Positions 1 to 5,605 of a stretch of DNA of 64,000 nt are shown one piece after another; the stretch's first letter is position 1; the number at the start of each line of letters is the position of its first letter. This stretch comes from a virus. The stretch is from IMG/VR virus record IMGVR_UViG_3300041586_000126, positions 1-64,000 of that record; one strand, given 5' to 3'. A program made the position numbers and the translations under genes. The notes under the pieces are model-generated. The model did no database searches. It was not told the origin of the DNA and saw only the letters and a program-made list of their open reading frames with translations.

Positions 1-2
1 GT

Positions 3-140
3 ACATTAATAACTACCCTACCCCAAGGCTTAACAGTAGGAGGTGATATTTATTTAACTAATACCCCTATCTCTAAAGAATATAGTAAAGAACAAATTAA
101 AACAATGGCTCCTGGAGTTAAAGGTGAAGTTTATATGTAA
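3..140 (+). CDS. C-terminal end of an unidentified protein (partial)
   Basis: An open frame enters from the left edge and ends at TAA 138-140, giving 45 residues ending in GEVYM. I recognise no domain. It is followed within 30 bases by a promoter, so it looks like the last gene of an upstream transcription unit. The reading frame is supported only by the absence of stops and by codon use like that of neighbouring genes. Confidence 0.55.
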   Translation, partial: TLITTLPQGLTVGGDIYLTNTPISKEYSKEQIKTMAPGVKGEVYM

Positions 141-168
141 ATACATAATGATAAAATTAATAGAAAAC

Positions 169-200
169 TTGGCGATATTACTTCTCCTTCATATATTTAT
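169..200 (+). promoter_or_regulatory. Promoter, TWGG-N19-TATATT class
   Basis: -33 TTGG (169-172), 19-nt spacer, -7 TATATTTAT (192-200). It faces a 220-nt stretch that ends in an intrinsic terminator. Confidence 0.6.
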
Positions 201-348
201 AACTGTATAAAAATAACTAATGACAACTATTCAAAGCATATTTACAAATTTACGCTCCTCGATGCAGGTCCATAATATATGGACGCTGTGTGGTGATGTG
301 ATTTGTGGTTTGGTGTTTAATAGTGAATATAAGCAACCGAGAAACATT

Positions 349-403
349 TCCGGGTTTATTATGAGTTGATAATTTAAAAACATATCATTTATATAAACCC
401 GGA
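349..403 (+). promoter_or_regulatory. Anti-terminator-like stem competing with the terminator
   Basis: TCCGGGTTTAT (349-359) and ATAAACCCGGA (393-403) are perfect 11-base inverted repeats. The right arm is also the left arm of the terminator stem (395-403 with 413-421), so only one hairpin can form at a time. This is the geometry of an attenuator. Confidence 0.5.
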
Positions 404-426
404 TCTAAAAAATTCGGGTTTTTTTG
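395..426 (+). terminator. Intrinsic terminator
   Basis: Stem AAACCCGGA (395-403) / TTCGGGTTT (413-421) with one G-U pair, loop of 9 nt, followed by a T run up to 425. Confidence 0.75.
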
Positions 427-447
427 TTAAAGTAAGTGTAAAAAAAC

Positions 448-480
448 TAGGAGATGTGAAATATAGTTCGTATATTTACG
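448..480 (+). promoter_or_regulatory. Promoter for the 45-residue gene
   Basis: -33 TAGG (448-451), 19-nt spacer, -7 TATATTTAC (471-479), 17 bases before the ATG at 497. Confidence 0.75.
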
Positions 481-496
481 TATTAAAATTAGAGAT

Positions 497-634
497 ATGG
501 AAAAATTTAAAGACACTAAAGTATTTAAAATGCTAGCTGAAAGATGGAAAGGTAGAGACATGGAAACATATTTTATCGAAAAAAACAAAGCCTATCATGA
601 AAAACTAAAAATTGAAGTTAAAAACTTCACATAA
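497..634 (+). CDS. Small hypothetical protein, 45 aa
   Basis: ATG 497 to TAA 632-634. The protein starts MEKFKDTKVFK, is rich in Lys and Glu and has no membrane segment. It stands alone between two copies of the same promoter (448-480 and 640-672), which supports a real monocistronic gene. I do not recognise a family. Confidence 0.6.
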   Translation: MEKFKDTKVFKMLAERWKGRDMETYFIEKNKAYHEKLKIEVKNFT

Positions 635-639
635 AAAAT

Positions 640-672
640 TAGGAGATGTGAAATATAGTTCGTATATTTACG
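640..672 (+). promoter_or_regulatory. Promoter of the first tRNA operon
   Basis: -33 TAGG (640-643), 19-nt spacer, -7 TATATTTAC (663-671). Its spacer is almost identical to that of the promoter at 448-480. The first tRNA begins at 715. Confidence 0.8.
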
Positions 673-684
673 TTATAAGAAATT

Positions 685-708
685 AAAGTTCATTGACATA
701 TTGGATAA
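685..708 (+). promoter_or_regulatory. boxA-like leader element of the tRNA operon
   Basis: A 24-base block containing GTTCATTGACATATTGGATA recurs unchanged at 4528-4551. In both places it lies between a promoter and the first tRNA of an operon. Its GTTCATTGACA core resembles the boxA element of stable RNA leaders (E. coli GCTCTTTAACA). The antitermination role is inference. Confidence 0.55.
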
Positions 709-714
709 TATTAA

Positions 715-802
715 GGAAGGTGAAGCAGTGACATGGAGTCGCGACTAGTCTTGAAAACTAGGTTTCGTTAATTCGGATGGGGTTCGAGTCCTCCTCCTTC
801 CT
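715..802 (+). tRNA. tRNA-Ser(UGA)
   Basis: Anticodon stem CTAGT/ACTAG encloses loop CTTGAAA, giving UGA. The variable arm is long, as in serine tRNAs. T loop TTCGAGT; acceptor GGAAGG (715-720) / CCTTCC (796-801). CA follows the discriminator. Confidence 0.85.
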
Positions 803-890
803 CAAAAGATTCTACCCTGATCTGAAAGTTGGCCTAACGGCCCAGCTGATATGCTTGGTAGAGGACATAGGAGTCCTGCTTCTATATTTT

Positions 891-960
891 AGCCTGTGGT
901 ATAACGGTTATTACATTTGACTTTGACTCAAATAATGGGAGTTCGATTCTCTCCAGGCTA
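891..960 (+). tRNA. tRNA-Gln(UUG)
   Basis: Anticodon stem TTTGA/TCAAA with loop CTTTGAC gives UUG. Acceptor AGCCTG (891-896) / CAGGCT (954-959), T loop TTCGATT. The spacer before it (811-890) folds into two hairpins but holds no tRNA that I can complete. Confidence 0.88.
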
Positions 961-989
961 ACAATAATCAGAATAAAAGTAGATTAATT

Positions 990-1064
990 CGGGTAGTATT
1001 CTCGGGGTGAGAAGCTCGCTTTGGAAGCGAGAGGCGGGAAGTTCGACTCTTCTCTACCCGACCA
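990..1064 (+). tRNA. tRNA-Pro(UGG), CCA encoded
   Basis: Acceptor CGGGTAG (990-996) / CTACCCG (1054-1060), discriminator A, CCA encoded at 1062-1064. Anticodon stem CTCGC/GCGAG with loop TTTGGAA gives UGG. Confidence 0.92.
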
Positions 1065-1228
1065 TTAGGAATATGGTAGGCATATCATATTAAATAAAAG
1101 ATTAAGCTTAATATCATAATAAGCTCTCTTAGCCATAGAGGTAACTGCTACAACAGGTTTAAATGTAATGATATCAAATCATTTAAATGTAGGTGGGTGT
1201 TATGTCCACAAAACTTTTATTTTATTTT

Positions 1229-1300
1229 GCCCTTGTAGCAAACCGGTGTAGGCAACTGTCTTTTAAACAGTGGGGCCAGGTTCGACTCCTGGCAGGGGCA
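1229..1300 (+). tRNA. tRNA-Lys(UUU)
   Basis: Acceptor GCCCTTG (1229-1235) / CAGGGGC (1293-1299) with one G-U pair. Anticodon stem ACTGT/ACAGT with loop CTTTTAA gives UUU. T arm CCAGG/CCTGG. Confidence 0.92.
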
Positions 1301-1359
1301 CAAAAGAGACTGTTATTAATTCATAGAAGGAATCAAGTCCGAAGCTTAGAATTAAATTT

Positions 1360-1430
1360 ACCTCTTTGGTGTAATGGAAGCGTATAACTTTTACATAGTT
1401 AGGGAGATGGTTCAATTCCATCTATTGGTA
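1360..1430 (+). tRNA. tRNA-Val(UAC), weak acceptor stem
   Basis: Anticodon stem TAACT/AGTTA with loop TTTACAT gives UAC. T arm GATGG/CCATC is perfect. The acceptor pairs well only at ACC/GGT, with about three mismatches among seven positions, so the gene may be decaying or edited. Confidence 0.65.
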
Positions 1431-1550
1431 CTATATTTAAAACCGCTCGGGTTCAAACATAGAAATATGTGGAGGATAATTCAGTCACCCGCACCTCGTA
1501 AGAGACAACTATAGACTGACAAGTAAGGAAAGTGGGAGCCTTACAAACAT

Positions 1551-1622
1551 GGTGTTTGTAGTTCAATGGTAGAATGTTTGACTGTGAATCAAAAGACGAA
1601 GGATCGATACCTTCCTTACACC
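1551..1622 (+). tRNA. tRNA-His(GUG)
   Basis: Anticodon stem TTTGA/TCAAA with loop CTGTGAA gives GUG. An extra 5' G (1551) opposite C 1622 matches the G-1:C73 pair typical of histidine tRNA. Two T-T mismatches lie in the acceptor. The spacer 1441-1550 holds three perfect short hairpins and no gene. Confidence 0.85.
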
Positions 1623-1629
1623 CAAAAAT

Positions 1630-1709
1630 GCCCGTGTGATGAAATTGGAAAACATATCTCTTTTAAGCGGAGACGCGTAAGCTTGTAGGTTCGAGTCCTA
1701 TCACGGGTA
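1630..1709 (+). tRNA. tRNA-Leu(UAA)
   Basis: Acceptor GCCCGTG / CACGGGT, discriminator A 1709. Anticodon stem TCTCT/GGAGA with loop TTTAAGC gives UAA. A long variable arm, as expected for leucine, lies before the T arm. Confidence 0.88.
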
Positions 1710-1799
1710 CAATAAGGAAGAGCTAGAGAGTCCTAAATGATATCTAAAATCTCCTAGCAGTTTTTAAGATTGGTTTTTGCTTTAAAAAATCCTTCAAAT

Positions 1800-1872
1800 A
1801 TTCCCGTAGCATAAATGGAAATGCCCTCGAATACGAATCGAGAGATTGAGAGTTCGAATCTCTCCGGGAATT
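1800..1872 (+). tRNA. tRNA-Arg(ACG)
   Basis: Acceptor ATTCCCG (1800-1806) / CGGGAAT (1865-1871) is perfect. Anticodon stem CTCGA/TCGAG with loop ATACGAA gives ACG, which needs A-to-I editing (TadA) to read several CGN codons. An HNH endonuclease gene starts 46 bases downstream. Confidence 0.88.
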
Positions 1873-1896
1873 CGAACATATTTCTTTCTCTTTCCC

Positions 1897-1907
1897 ATAT
1901 GTATAAT
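1897..1907 (+). promoter_or_regulatory. Late-like promoter motif of a homing endonuclease gene
   Basis: ATATGTATAAT, inside a block CATATGTATAATAAAACA that recurs before three other endonuclease genes. ATG follows at 1918. Confidence 0.55.
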
Positions 1908-1917
1908 AAAACATAAT

Positions 1918-2535
1918 ATGGGTAGGAAAAAAGAAAATATAGAGTTAATATTAAATGGTCAAATAAAAGAACCATATAGTATTACCTTGAAAAGGCACAT
2001 GCTCCCACATTTGGGTGATAAATGTAGTAGTTGTAATCTTAATATGTGGCAGGGAAAAATTATAACCCTTGAACTGGATCATATTGATGGTGATAGGTGG
2101 AATAATAACATAAATAACGTTAGATTATTATGTCCTAATTGTCATTCTTTAACCCCTACATGGAAAAAGAAAAAAATTAAAAAAGAAAAAATATCTGAAG
2201 AAAAATTATTAGAAATTATTAAAACCAACCCCTATCAAAGTATTAATTTTATACTTTCTAATATTATTAAAGACCATAATACTGAATTTTACTATAAGAA
2301 AATAAAAAATCTATGTAGTGTTCACAATTTACCTGTACCAAAAAGGATTACAAAACCCTTTTATAGTTATGGCAAGTTTAACACTAAAAAAGAATATTAT
2401 TTAAGCTTATTAAAAAATTCTAAAATTGATTTTAATAAAAAAACTTGGGGTATAGAAGTATCTAAATTGTTAAAAATAACCCCTCAATATGCTTTAAATT
2501 TAGTAAAAAATCATTTTAGTCATTTATTAAAGTAA
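1918..2535 (+). CDS. HNH homing endonuclease, 205 aa
   Basis: Predicted site-specific DNA nuclease. The HNH core shows C36-C39, the catalytic pair D54-H55 in LELDHIDGD, and C72-C75-H76 (LCPNCH), i.e. a beta-beta-alpha-metal fold with a zinc knuckle. The Lys-rich C-terminal half probably binds DNA. I chose ATG 1918: the frame is open further upstream, but there it would run through tRNA-Arg, and the shared motif CATATGTATAATAAAACA sits just before 1918. The gene lies between two tRNAs, a typical landing place for free-standing mobile endonuclease genes. Spread by homing is inference. Confidence 0.88.
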   Translation: MGRKKENIELILNGQIKEPYSITLKRHMLPHLGDKCSSCNLNMWQGKIITLELDHIDGDRWNNNINNVRLLCPNCHSLTPTWKKKKIKKEKISEEKLLEIIKTNPYQSINFILSNIIKDHNTEFYYKKIKNLCSVHNLPVPKRITKPFYSYGKFNTKKEYYLSLLKNSKIDFNKKTWGIEVSKLLKITPQYALNLVKNHFSHLLK

Positions 2536-2543
2536 CCAATAAT

Positions 2544-2615
2544 ATCTTTATAGTTCAATGGATAGAACCTTCGGCCACAAACCGAAAAATGGGAGTTCGA
2601 ATCTCTCTAAAGTTA
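2544..2615 (+). tRNA. tRNA-like, anticodon ACA (Cys codon UGU?), atypical
   Basis: Acceptor ATCTTTA (2544-2550) pairs with TAAAGTT (2608-2614) with one mismatch. T arm GGGAG/CTCTC with loop TTCGAAT. Anticodon stem TTCGG/CCGAA with loop CCACAAA puts ACA in the anticodon, with C instead of the usual U at position 33. It may be a degenerate copy of a Cys tRNA (loop CTGCAAA). Confidence 0.55.
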
Positions 2616-2619
2616 CTAG

Positions 2620-2852
2620 TATTAATTGTTGACGTTTATAGACGTTTTAATGGACGAGGGTTCGATTCCCTCCGGCTCCACTCTGGTAATTAAAAAACAA
2701 GGGGCCGCTTGGAATTGACGTTAGAAAAAGTAAATAAATTGAGATTAGTATTTATCGCAAACGGAAACTTTGCAATAGCAGCCTAGCAATAGGCTTTAAA
2801 TCCTTAAACAAGGTTTATAGATTTAACGTACCGCCTGAAACGTAATTCAGGC
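2620..2852 (+). ncRNA. ssrA: Circularly permuted (two-piece type) tmRNA
   Basis: tmRNA rescues stalled ribosomes and tags the nascent peptide. Here the acceptor half comes first: TGGACGAGGGTTC, T stem GAGGG/CCCTC, then CGGCTCC (2673-2679) and discriminator A 2680. After a 20-base linker (2681-2700) comes the 5' half, GGGGCCG (2701-2707), then TTGGAATTGACG, the D-loop analogue. GGGGCCG/CGGCTCC pair over 7 bp with a G3-U70 wobble, the alanine identity element. The tag frame runs from resume codon GCA 2757 to TAG 2786 and encodes ANGNFAIAA. The stop lies in a perfect AGCCTA/TAGGCT hairpin with a GCAA loop. A further stem GCCTGAA/TTCAGGC ends the coding half near 2852. Normal genes have the opposite order, so the precursor must be cut in the linker. 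End coordinates are approximate. Confidence 0.88.
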
Positions 2853-2856
2853 AAAT

Positions 2857-2929
2857 GGCTCTATGATGTAACTGAATAGCATAGAAATCTTCTAAATTTC
2901 TTGTATGGGTTTGAATCCCATTAGAGTCT
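2857..2929 (+). tRNA. tRNA-Arg(UCU)
   Basis: Acceptor GGCTCTA (2857-2863) / TAGAGTC (2922-2928). Anticodon stem GAAAT/ATTTC with loop CTTCTAA gives UCU, reading AGA, a frequent codon in this AT-rich genome. Confidence 0.9.
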
Positions 2930-2944
2930 CAATTAATAAATAAA

Positions 2945-3017
2945 GGGGGTGTCGTCAATTGGCAGACAACTGGATTCCAATCCCAGCATAGTGTGGGTTC
3001 AAATCCTACCACCCTCG
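2945..3017 (+). tRNA. tRNA-Trp(CCA)
   Basis: Acceptor GGGGGTG (2945-2951) / CACCCTC (3010-3016), discriminator G as in Trp tRNAs. Loop TTCCAAT gives CCA. The anticodon stem has one A-C mismatch. Confidence 0.88.
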
Positions 3018-3073
3018 CAATAATAAGGTTCGATTTATTATATTTGTACCACCATTAACTTAATTATTAAATC

Positions 3074-3583
3074 ATGAAAAATCGTTATGACAAAACCTTA
3101 GTAATTGACTCTAGTTATATTGCTAGGAGTATTATCACCACAGAAAGAGCATTTGTAGTCTCATATAAGGGAAATGCAGACATAATAGAGGAATACCCAG
3201 AAACATTTGGTGTTGTAAACCCAAATCTAACAATTTTTAAACCTTCTATTATTAGAGTACACACTTATGTAAAAATGAATTTTCAAAAAGTACCTCTAAC
3301 ACGTGAAAATATATTTAAAAGAGATGGGTATTTGTGTGTATATTGTGGTCACGATAAACGCAAGGATCTAACGATAGATCACGTTATACCTCAATCTAAA
3401 GGTGGGCCTAATACATGGGATAATTTAGTATCTGCTTGTATAAAATGTAATAATGAAAAAGCAAGTCTAACATTAAAGGAATATGGAAAATCTATTCCAA
3501 AACCAAAAAGACCCCATTATCTAATGTTATTAAAAAAAACATTATTTATACCGGATGAATGGAAACTTTATTTATTAATGTAG
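3074..3583 (+). CDS. HNH endonuclease, 169 aa
   Basis: HNH nuclease of the widespread type in which an N-terminal half precedes the core. The core has C88-C91 (CVYCG), D102-H103 (TIDHVIPQ), N117 and C122-C125. It lies between tRNA-Trp and tRNA-Cys, the second endonuclease gene inside the tRNA array. Unlike the others it lacks the CATATGTATAAT upstream block; a TATATTTG hexamer-like -7 lies at 3039-3046 without a clear -33. A homing role is likely but unproven. Confidence 0.87.
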   Translation: MKNRYDKTLVIDSSYIARSIITTERAFVVSYKGNADIIEEYPETFGVVNPNLTIFKPSIIRVHTYVKMNFQKVPLTRENIFKRDGYLCVYCGHDKRKDLTIDHVIPQSKGGPNTWDNLVSACIKCNNEKASLTLKEYGKSIPKPKRPHYLMLLKKTLFIPDEWKLYLLM

Positions 3584-3589
3584 AAAATT

Positions 3590-3663
3590 GAGCAAGATGT
3601 TTATGGTTGGACAGTTAGTTTGCAAAACTAATCTTTTAGTGGGTTCGATTCCCACCTTGCTCT
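3590..3663 (+). tRNA. tRNA-Cys(GCA)
   Basis: Acceptor GAGCAAG (3590-3596) / CTTGCTC (3656-3662). Anticodon stem TTAGT/ACTAA with loop TTGCAAA gives GCA. Starts 6 bases after the HNH stop codon. Confidence 0.92.
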
Positions 3664-3697
3664 CAAAAATATAAGTACAAAACAAATACAAAAAAAC

Positions 3698-3729
3698 TAG
3701 GTTACCCGGAATATAGTTCGTATATTTAC
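3698..3729 (+). promoter_or_regulatory. Promoter for the gene at 3752
   Basis: -33 TAGG (3698-3701), 19-nt spacer with CCCGG, -7 TATATTTAC (3721-3729). Confidence 0.8.
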
Positions 3730-3751
3730 ACCTAATAAAAAAATAAAAGTT

Positions 3752-3961
3752 ATGAAAGAATATAAATTTAATGAGTCTGACACAAGATCAAATATTGATA
3801 AAATAAAATCAATTTTTTTTGATTATGCAGAAGGGATTAGTTATTTAGAGATTAAATTAGAAGATTTAGATATTATTGCTAAGAGAATTGAGATAGAAGT
3901 AATGAATATACAAGATGATAATGAATTTGTTGGATTGAAAGATTTAAATAAGAAACTTTAA
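3752..3961 (+). CDS. Hypothetical protein, 69 aa
   Basis: Acidic, helix-rich protein starting MKEYKF. No domain recognised. The first codons and the 20 bases before them (AAAAATAAAAGTTATG) match those of the next gene at 4034 and of 29669, so leader plus start region appear to have been duplicated together. It has its own promoter at 3698-3729. Confidence 0.75.
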   Translation: MKEYKFNESDTRSNIDKIKSIFFDYAEGISYLEIKLEDLDIIAKRIEIEVMNIQDDNEFVGLKDLNKKL

Positions 3962-3979
3962 AATTAATATACAACAAAT

Positions 3980-4011
3980 TAGACTACCTGAAGTATTGTT
4001 CGTATATTTAC
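3980..4011 (+). promoter_or_regulatory. Promoter for the repeat-protein gene at 4034
   Basis: -33 TAGA (3980-3983, weak), 19-nt spacer, -7 TATATTTAC (4003-4011). Confidence 0.7.
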
Positions 4012-4033
4012 ACCTAATAAAAAAATAAAAGTT

Positions 4034-4468
4034 ATGAAAGAATATAAAGTAGAAGTTACAAAAAATAGTACAGAATGGTACAACATGGAAGGTAAACGTC
4101 ATAGAGAAGATGGACCTGCTATAGAGTATAAAGGTGGAGATAAATTTTACTTCATTAATGGTAAACACCACCGAGAAGATGGACCTGCTATAGAGTATGT
4201 AAATGGAGATAAATGGTACTACATTAACGGTAAATATCACAGAGAAGATGGACCTGCTATAGAGTATGTAAATGGAAATAAATGGTACTACATTAACGGT
4301 AAACATCACAGAGAAGATGGACCTGCTGTAGAGTATTCAAGTGGAACTAAATCTTACTATATTAATGGTGAACTTTTAACTGAAAAAGAATTCAACAACA
4401 GAACCAAGCCATGTATAGATAAGGTGGTAGAGATTGACGGAGTAAAGTATAAACTATCTAAACTATAA
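4034..4468 (+). CDS. HREDGPA-repeat protein, 144 aa
   Basis: Four tandem 23-residue repeats (bases 4094-4369, 69 bases each) share the pattern HREDGPAIEY-x3-GxKxYYING. They resemble short beta-hairpin repeats such as MORN or YwqK-type repeats, and a beta-sheet stack is likely. The C-terminal cap ends in a GVKYKLSKL stretch that is nearly repeated in the paralogue at 29669-30034, which has three repeats. The gene has its own promoter. Function unknown; similar repeats occur in other phage and bacterial proteins. Confidence 0.8.
   Translation: MKEYKVEVTKNSTEWYNMEGKRHREDGPAIEYKGGDKFYFINGKHHREDGPAIEYVNGDKWYYINGKYHREDGPAIEYVNGNKWYYINGKHHREDGPAVEYSSGTKSYYINGELLTEKEFNNRTKPCIDKVVEIDGVKYKLSKL
4094..4369 (+). 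repeat. Four 69-base tandem coding repeats
   Basis: Units 4094-4162, 4163-4231, 4232-4300 and 4301-4369 encode the 23-residue repeats. The second and third units are closest to each other, suggesting recent copying. Confidence 0.9.
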
Positions 4469-4480
4469 TCATATAAAGAC

Positions 4481-4512
4481 TAGGCTACCCGGAATATAGT
4501 TCGTATATTTAC
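4481..4512 (+). promoter_or_regulatory. Promoter of the second tRNA operon
   Basis: -33 TAGG (4481-4484), 19-nt spacer, -7 TATATTTAC (4504-4512). Confidence 0.8.
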
Positions 4513-4527
4513 GGAATAGAAAATAAA

Positions 4528-4551
4528 AAAGTTCATTGACATATTGGATAA
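4528..4551 (+). promoter_or_regulatory. boxA-like leader, second copy
   Basis: Identical 24 bases to 685-708, placed 10 bases before the first tRNA of this operon. Confidence 0.55.
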
Positions 4552-4560
4552 AATTAAATT

Positions 4561-4633
4561 GCTCATGTGGTGGAATGGTATACACGGCTGTTTTAGAAGC
4601 AGTATTTTGCAGGTTCGAATCCTGCCATGAGTA
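4561..4633 (+). tRNA. tRNA-Leu(UAG) without a long variable arm
   Basis: Acceptor GCTCATG (4561-4567) / CATGAGT (4626-4632), discriminator A. The D arm GTGGAATGGTATACACG is leucine-like and loop TTTAGAA gives UAG. Only about 5-7 bases separate the anticodon and T stems, where leucine tRNAs normally carry a long variable arm. Confidence 0.8.
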
Positions 4634-4980
4634 CAAATTTTCTTTCAAGTCCTGACCTAACTGTGGGTTTGGTTGCAACCAAAACTACGGGACCGTAAGG
4701 GGAAAGAACTTCTAATTGTTATTAAAGTAAGTACCGGTATCTAGCTGCGGTTAATCACTGTGTTGATGGGAAAACTTGTAAGGTGTTGATGGGCCTTATA
4801 ACTACGCTAGACAATTAATACGCGTTAAAAGTTTAGATACTAGTCCGTACAGAGGTACTGGTTAGAATTAGAAGTAAAACATAAAGTTAGACGTTCGAAG
4901 GAGAACTTAAAAGGTATTCAAATCACCATTCTAACTTAATTTATTGTGGATAAATAGTTGAAAATTTTTATCCTCAACAT
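4634..4980 (+). other. Long structured spacer in the tRNA operon
   Basis: This 347-base stretch has no open gene. It contains a self-complementary TTTGGTTGCAACCAAA (about 4670-4685) and a direct repeat GTGTTGATGGG twice near 4763-4797. A long-range stem joins AGTACC plus GGTATCTAG (about 4728-4744) with TAGATACTAG and GGTACT (about 4834-4858). An 8-base inverted repeat GTTAGAAT (4861-4868) / ATTCTAAC (4928-4935) encloses 59 bases with a T-loop-like TTCAAAT but no credible anticodon arm. It is probably a folded RNA or decayed tRNAs. Confidence 0.45.
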
Positions 4981-5052
4981 GCTCATTTATTTTAATTGGT
5001 AGAATCCCAATCTTGTAAATTGGAGGAAAAAGTTCGAATCTTTTAATGAGCT
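4981..5052 (+). tRNA. tRNA-Thr(UGU)
   Basis: Acceptor GCTCATT (4981-4987) / AATGAGC (5045-5051). Anticodon stem CCAAT/ATTGG with loop CTTGTAA gives UGU. The spacer after it is closed by a perfect AAAGTAAACA/TGTTTACTTT stem. Confidence 0.9.
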
Positions 5053-5112
5053 CTAAAGTAAACACCCCCTATGGGCAGAGTGATCTTAGGGAGATCAATG
5101 TTTACTTTTAAT

Positions 5113-5185
5113 GCGAGTGTAGCTCAATTGGTAGAGTGCTATCTTTCCACGTTAGAAGTTGGGGGTTCGAACCCCCCCACTCGCT
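5113..5185 (+). tRNA. tRNA-Gly(UCC)
   Basis: Acceptor GCGAGTG (5113-5119) / CACTCGC (5178-5184). Loop TTTCCAC gives UCC. The anticodon stem CTATC/GTTAG has one T-T mismatch. Confidence 0.88.
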
Positions 5186-5303
5186 CAAAAGCCCGAAGTA
5201 CAAGGGATCGAAGATAGGTGTTGCCTCTGCTACAAGCACACTCACCTCCAAATCGTAGGTTGGTACAGTTGGTAACTCTGGGAATATTACAAAAGTTACA
5301 AAT

Positions 5304-5375
5304 GCTCCTGTCGACAACTGGCTAAGTCACTACCCTTTCACGGTAGAGTAGAGGGATCGATACCCTCCGGGAGTA
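5304..5375 (+). tRNA. tRNA-Glu(UUC)
   Basis: Acceptor GCTCCTG (5304-5310) / CGGGAGT (5368-5374). Anticodon stem CTACC/GGTAG with loop CTTTCAC gives UUC. Its anticodon stem and T arm closely match tRNA-Asp at 5528, suggesting duplication. Confidence 0.9.
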
Positions 5376-5380
5376 CAATT

Positions 5381-5453
5381 GGGGATATGGTGAAATTGGC
5401 TATCATAGTAGATTTGCATTCTACTGTTCCGAGTTCGAACCTCGGTTTCTCCA
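5381..5453 (+). tRNA. tRNA-Ala(UGC)
   Basis: Anticodon stem GTAGA/TCTAC with loop TTTGCAT gives UGC. Acceptor GGGGATA / TTTCTCC contains a G3-U70-type wobble (5383/5450), the alanine identity pair, and one T-T mismatch. Confidence 0.9.
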
Positions 5454-5527
5454 CAATTAGGAGATATCTACCTTAGGTAGGTGTTCTGTCAAGGTTTTTA
5501 AGGTTGAACCAGTAATCAACCTTAACC

Positions 5528-5602
5528 GGTCTATTAGTGAACTGGCTATCATGCTACCCTGTCACGGTAGAGTAGAGGGATCGAAACCTTCATAGACCGC
5601 CA
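5528..5602 (+). tRNA. tRNA-Asp(GUC), CCA encoded
   Basis: Acceptor GGTCTAT (5528-5534) / ATAGACC (5592-5598), discriminator G as in Asp, CCA encoded at 5600-5602. Loop CTGTCAC gives GUC. The spacer before it (5460-5525) has a 10-base perfect hairpin TTAAGGTTGA/TCAACCTTAA. Confidence 0.92.
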
Positions 5603-5605
5603 AAT

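Larger units (their letters stand above)
205..426 (+). ncRNA. Short transcript of unknown function (leader RNA or small RNA)
   Basis: The stretch between the promoter at 169-200 and the terminator at 395-426 contains no long gene. It holds a hairpin with arms GTCCAT/ATGGAC at about 264-285, GT-rich sequence unlike the AT-rich coding DNA, and two mutually exclusive hairpins at its 3' end. An open frame of 49 codons (ATG 220 to TGA 369) lies inside. Its composition is unlike the phage's genes, but a small protein cannot be excluded. I read it as a small RNA or attenuated leader. Confidence 0.4.

Noticed and set aside
1193-1387. 64-codon open frame over tRNA-Lys and tRNA-Val
   Set aside because: It overlaps two clear tRNAs; chance frame.
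1846-1917. Upstream extension of the HNH gene at 1918
   Set aside because: It would start inside tRNA-Arg, and the conserved upstream block would become coding.
4094-4369. CRISPR-like array
   Set aside because: The 69-base units are in-frame protein repeats without spacers.
4728-4858. Group I intron in the tRNA operon
   Set aside because: Only the R/S-like strings are suggestive. P, Q and the P3-P8 pairing are missing and no split tRNA exons flank it.
4861-4936. Possible tRNA closed by GTTAGAA/TTCTAAC with T loop TTCAAAT
   Set aside because: No GG in the D loop, no 5-bp anticodon stem with a 7-base loop, and a mismatched T stem. Listed only as part of the structured spacer.
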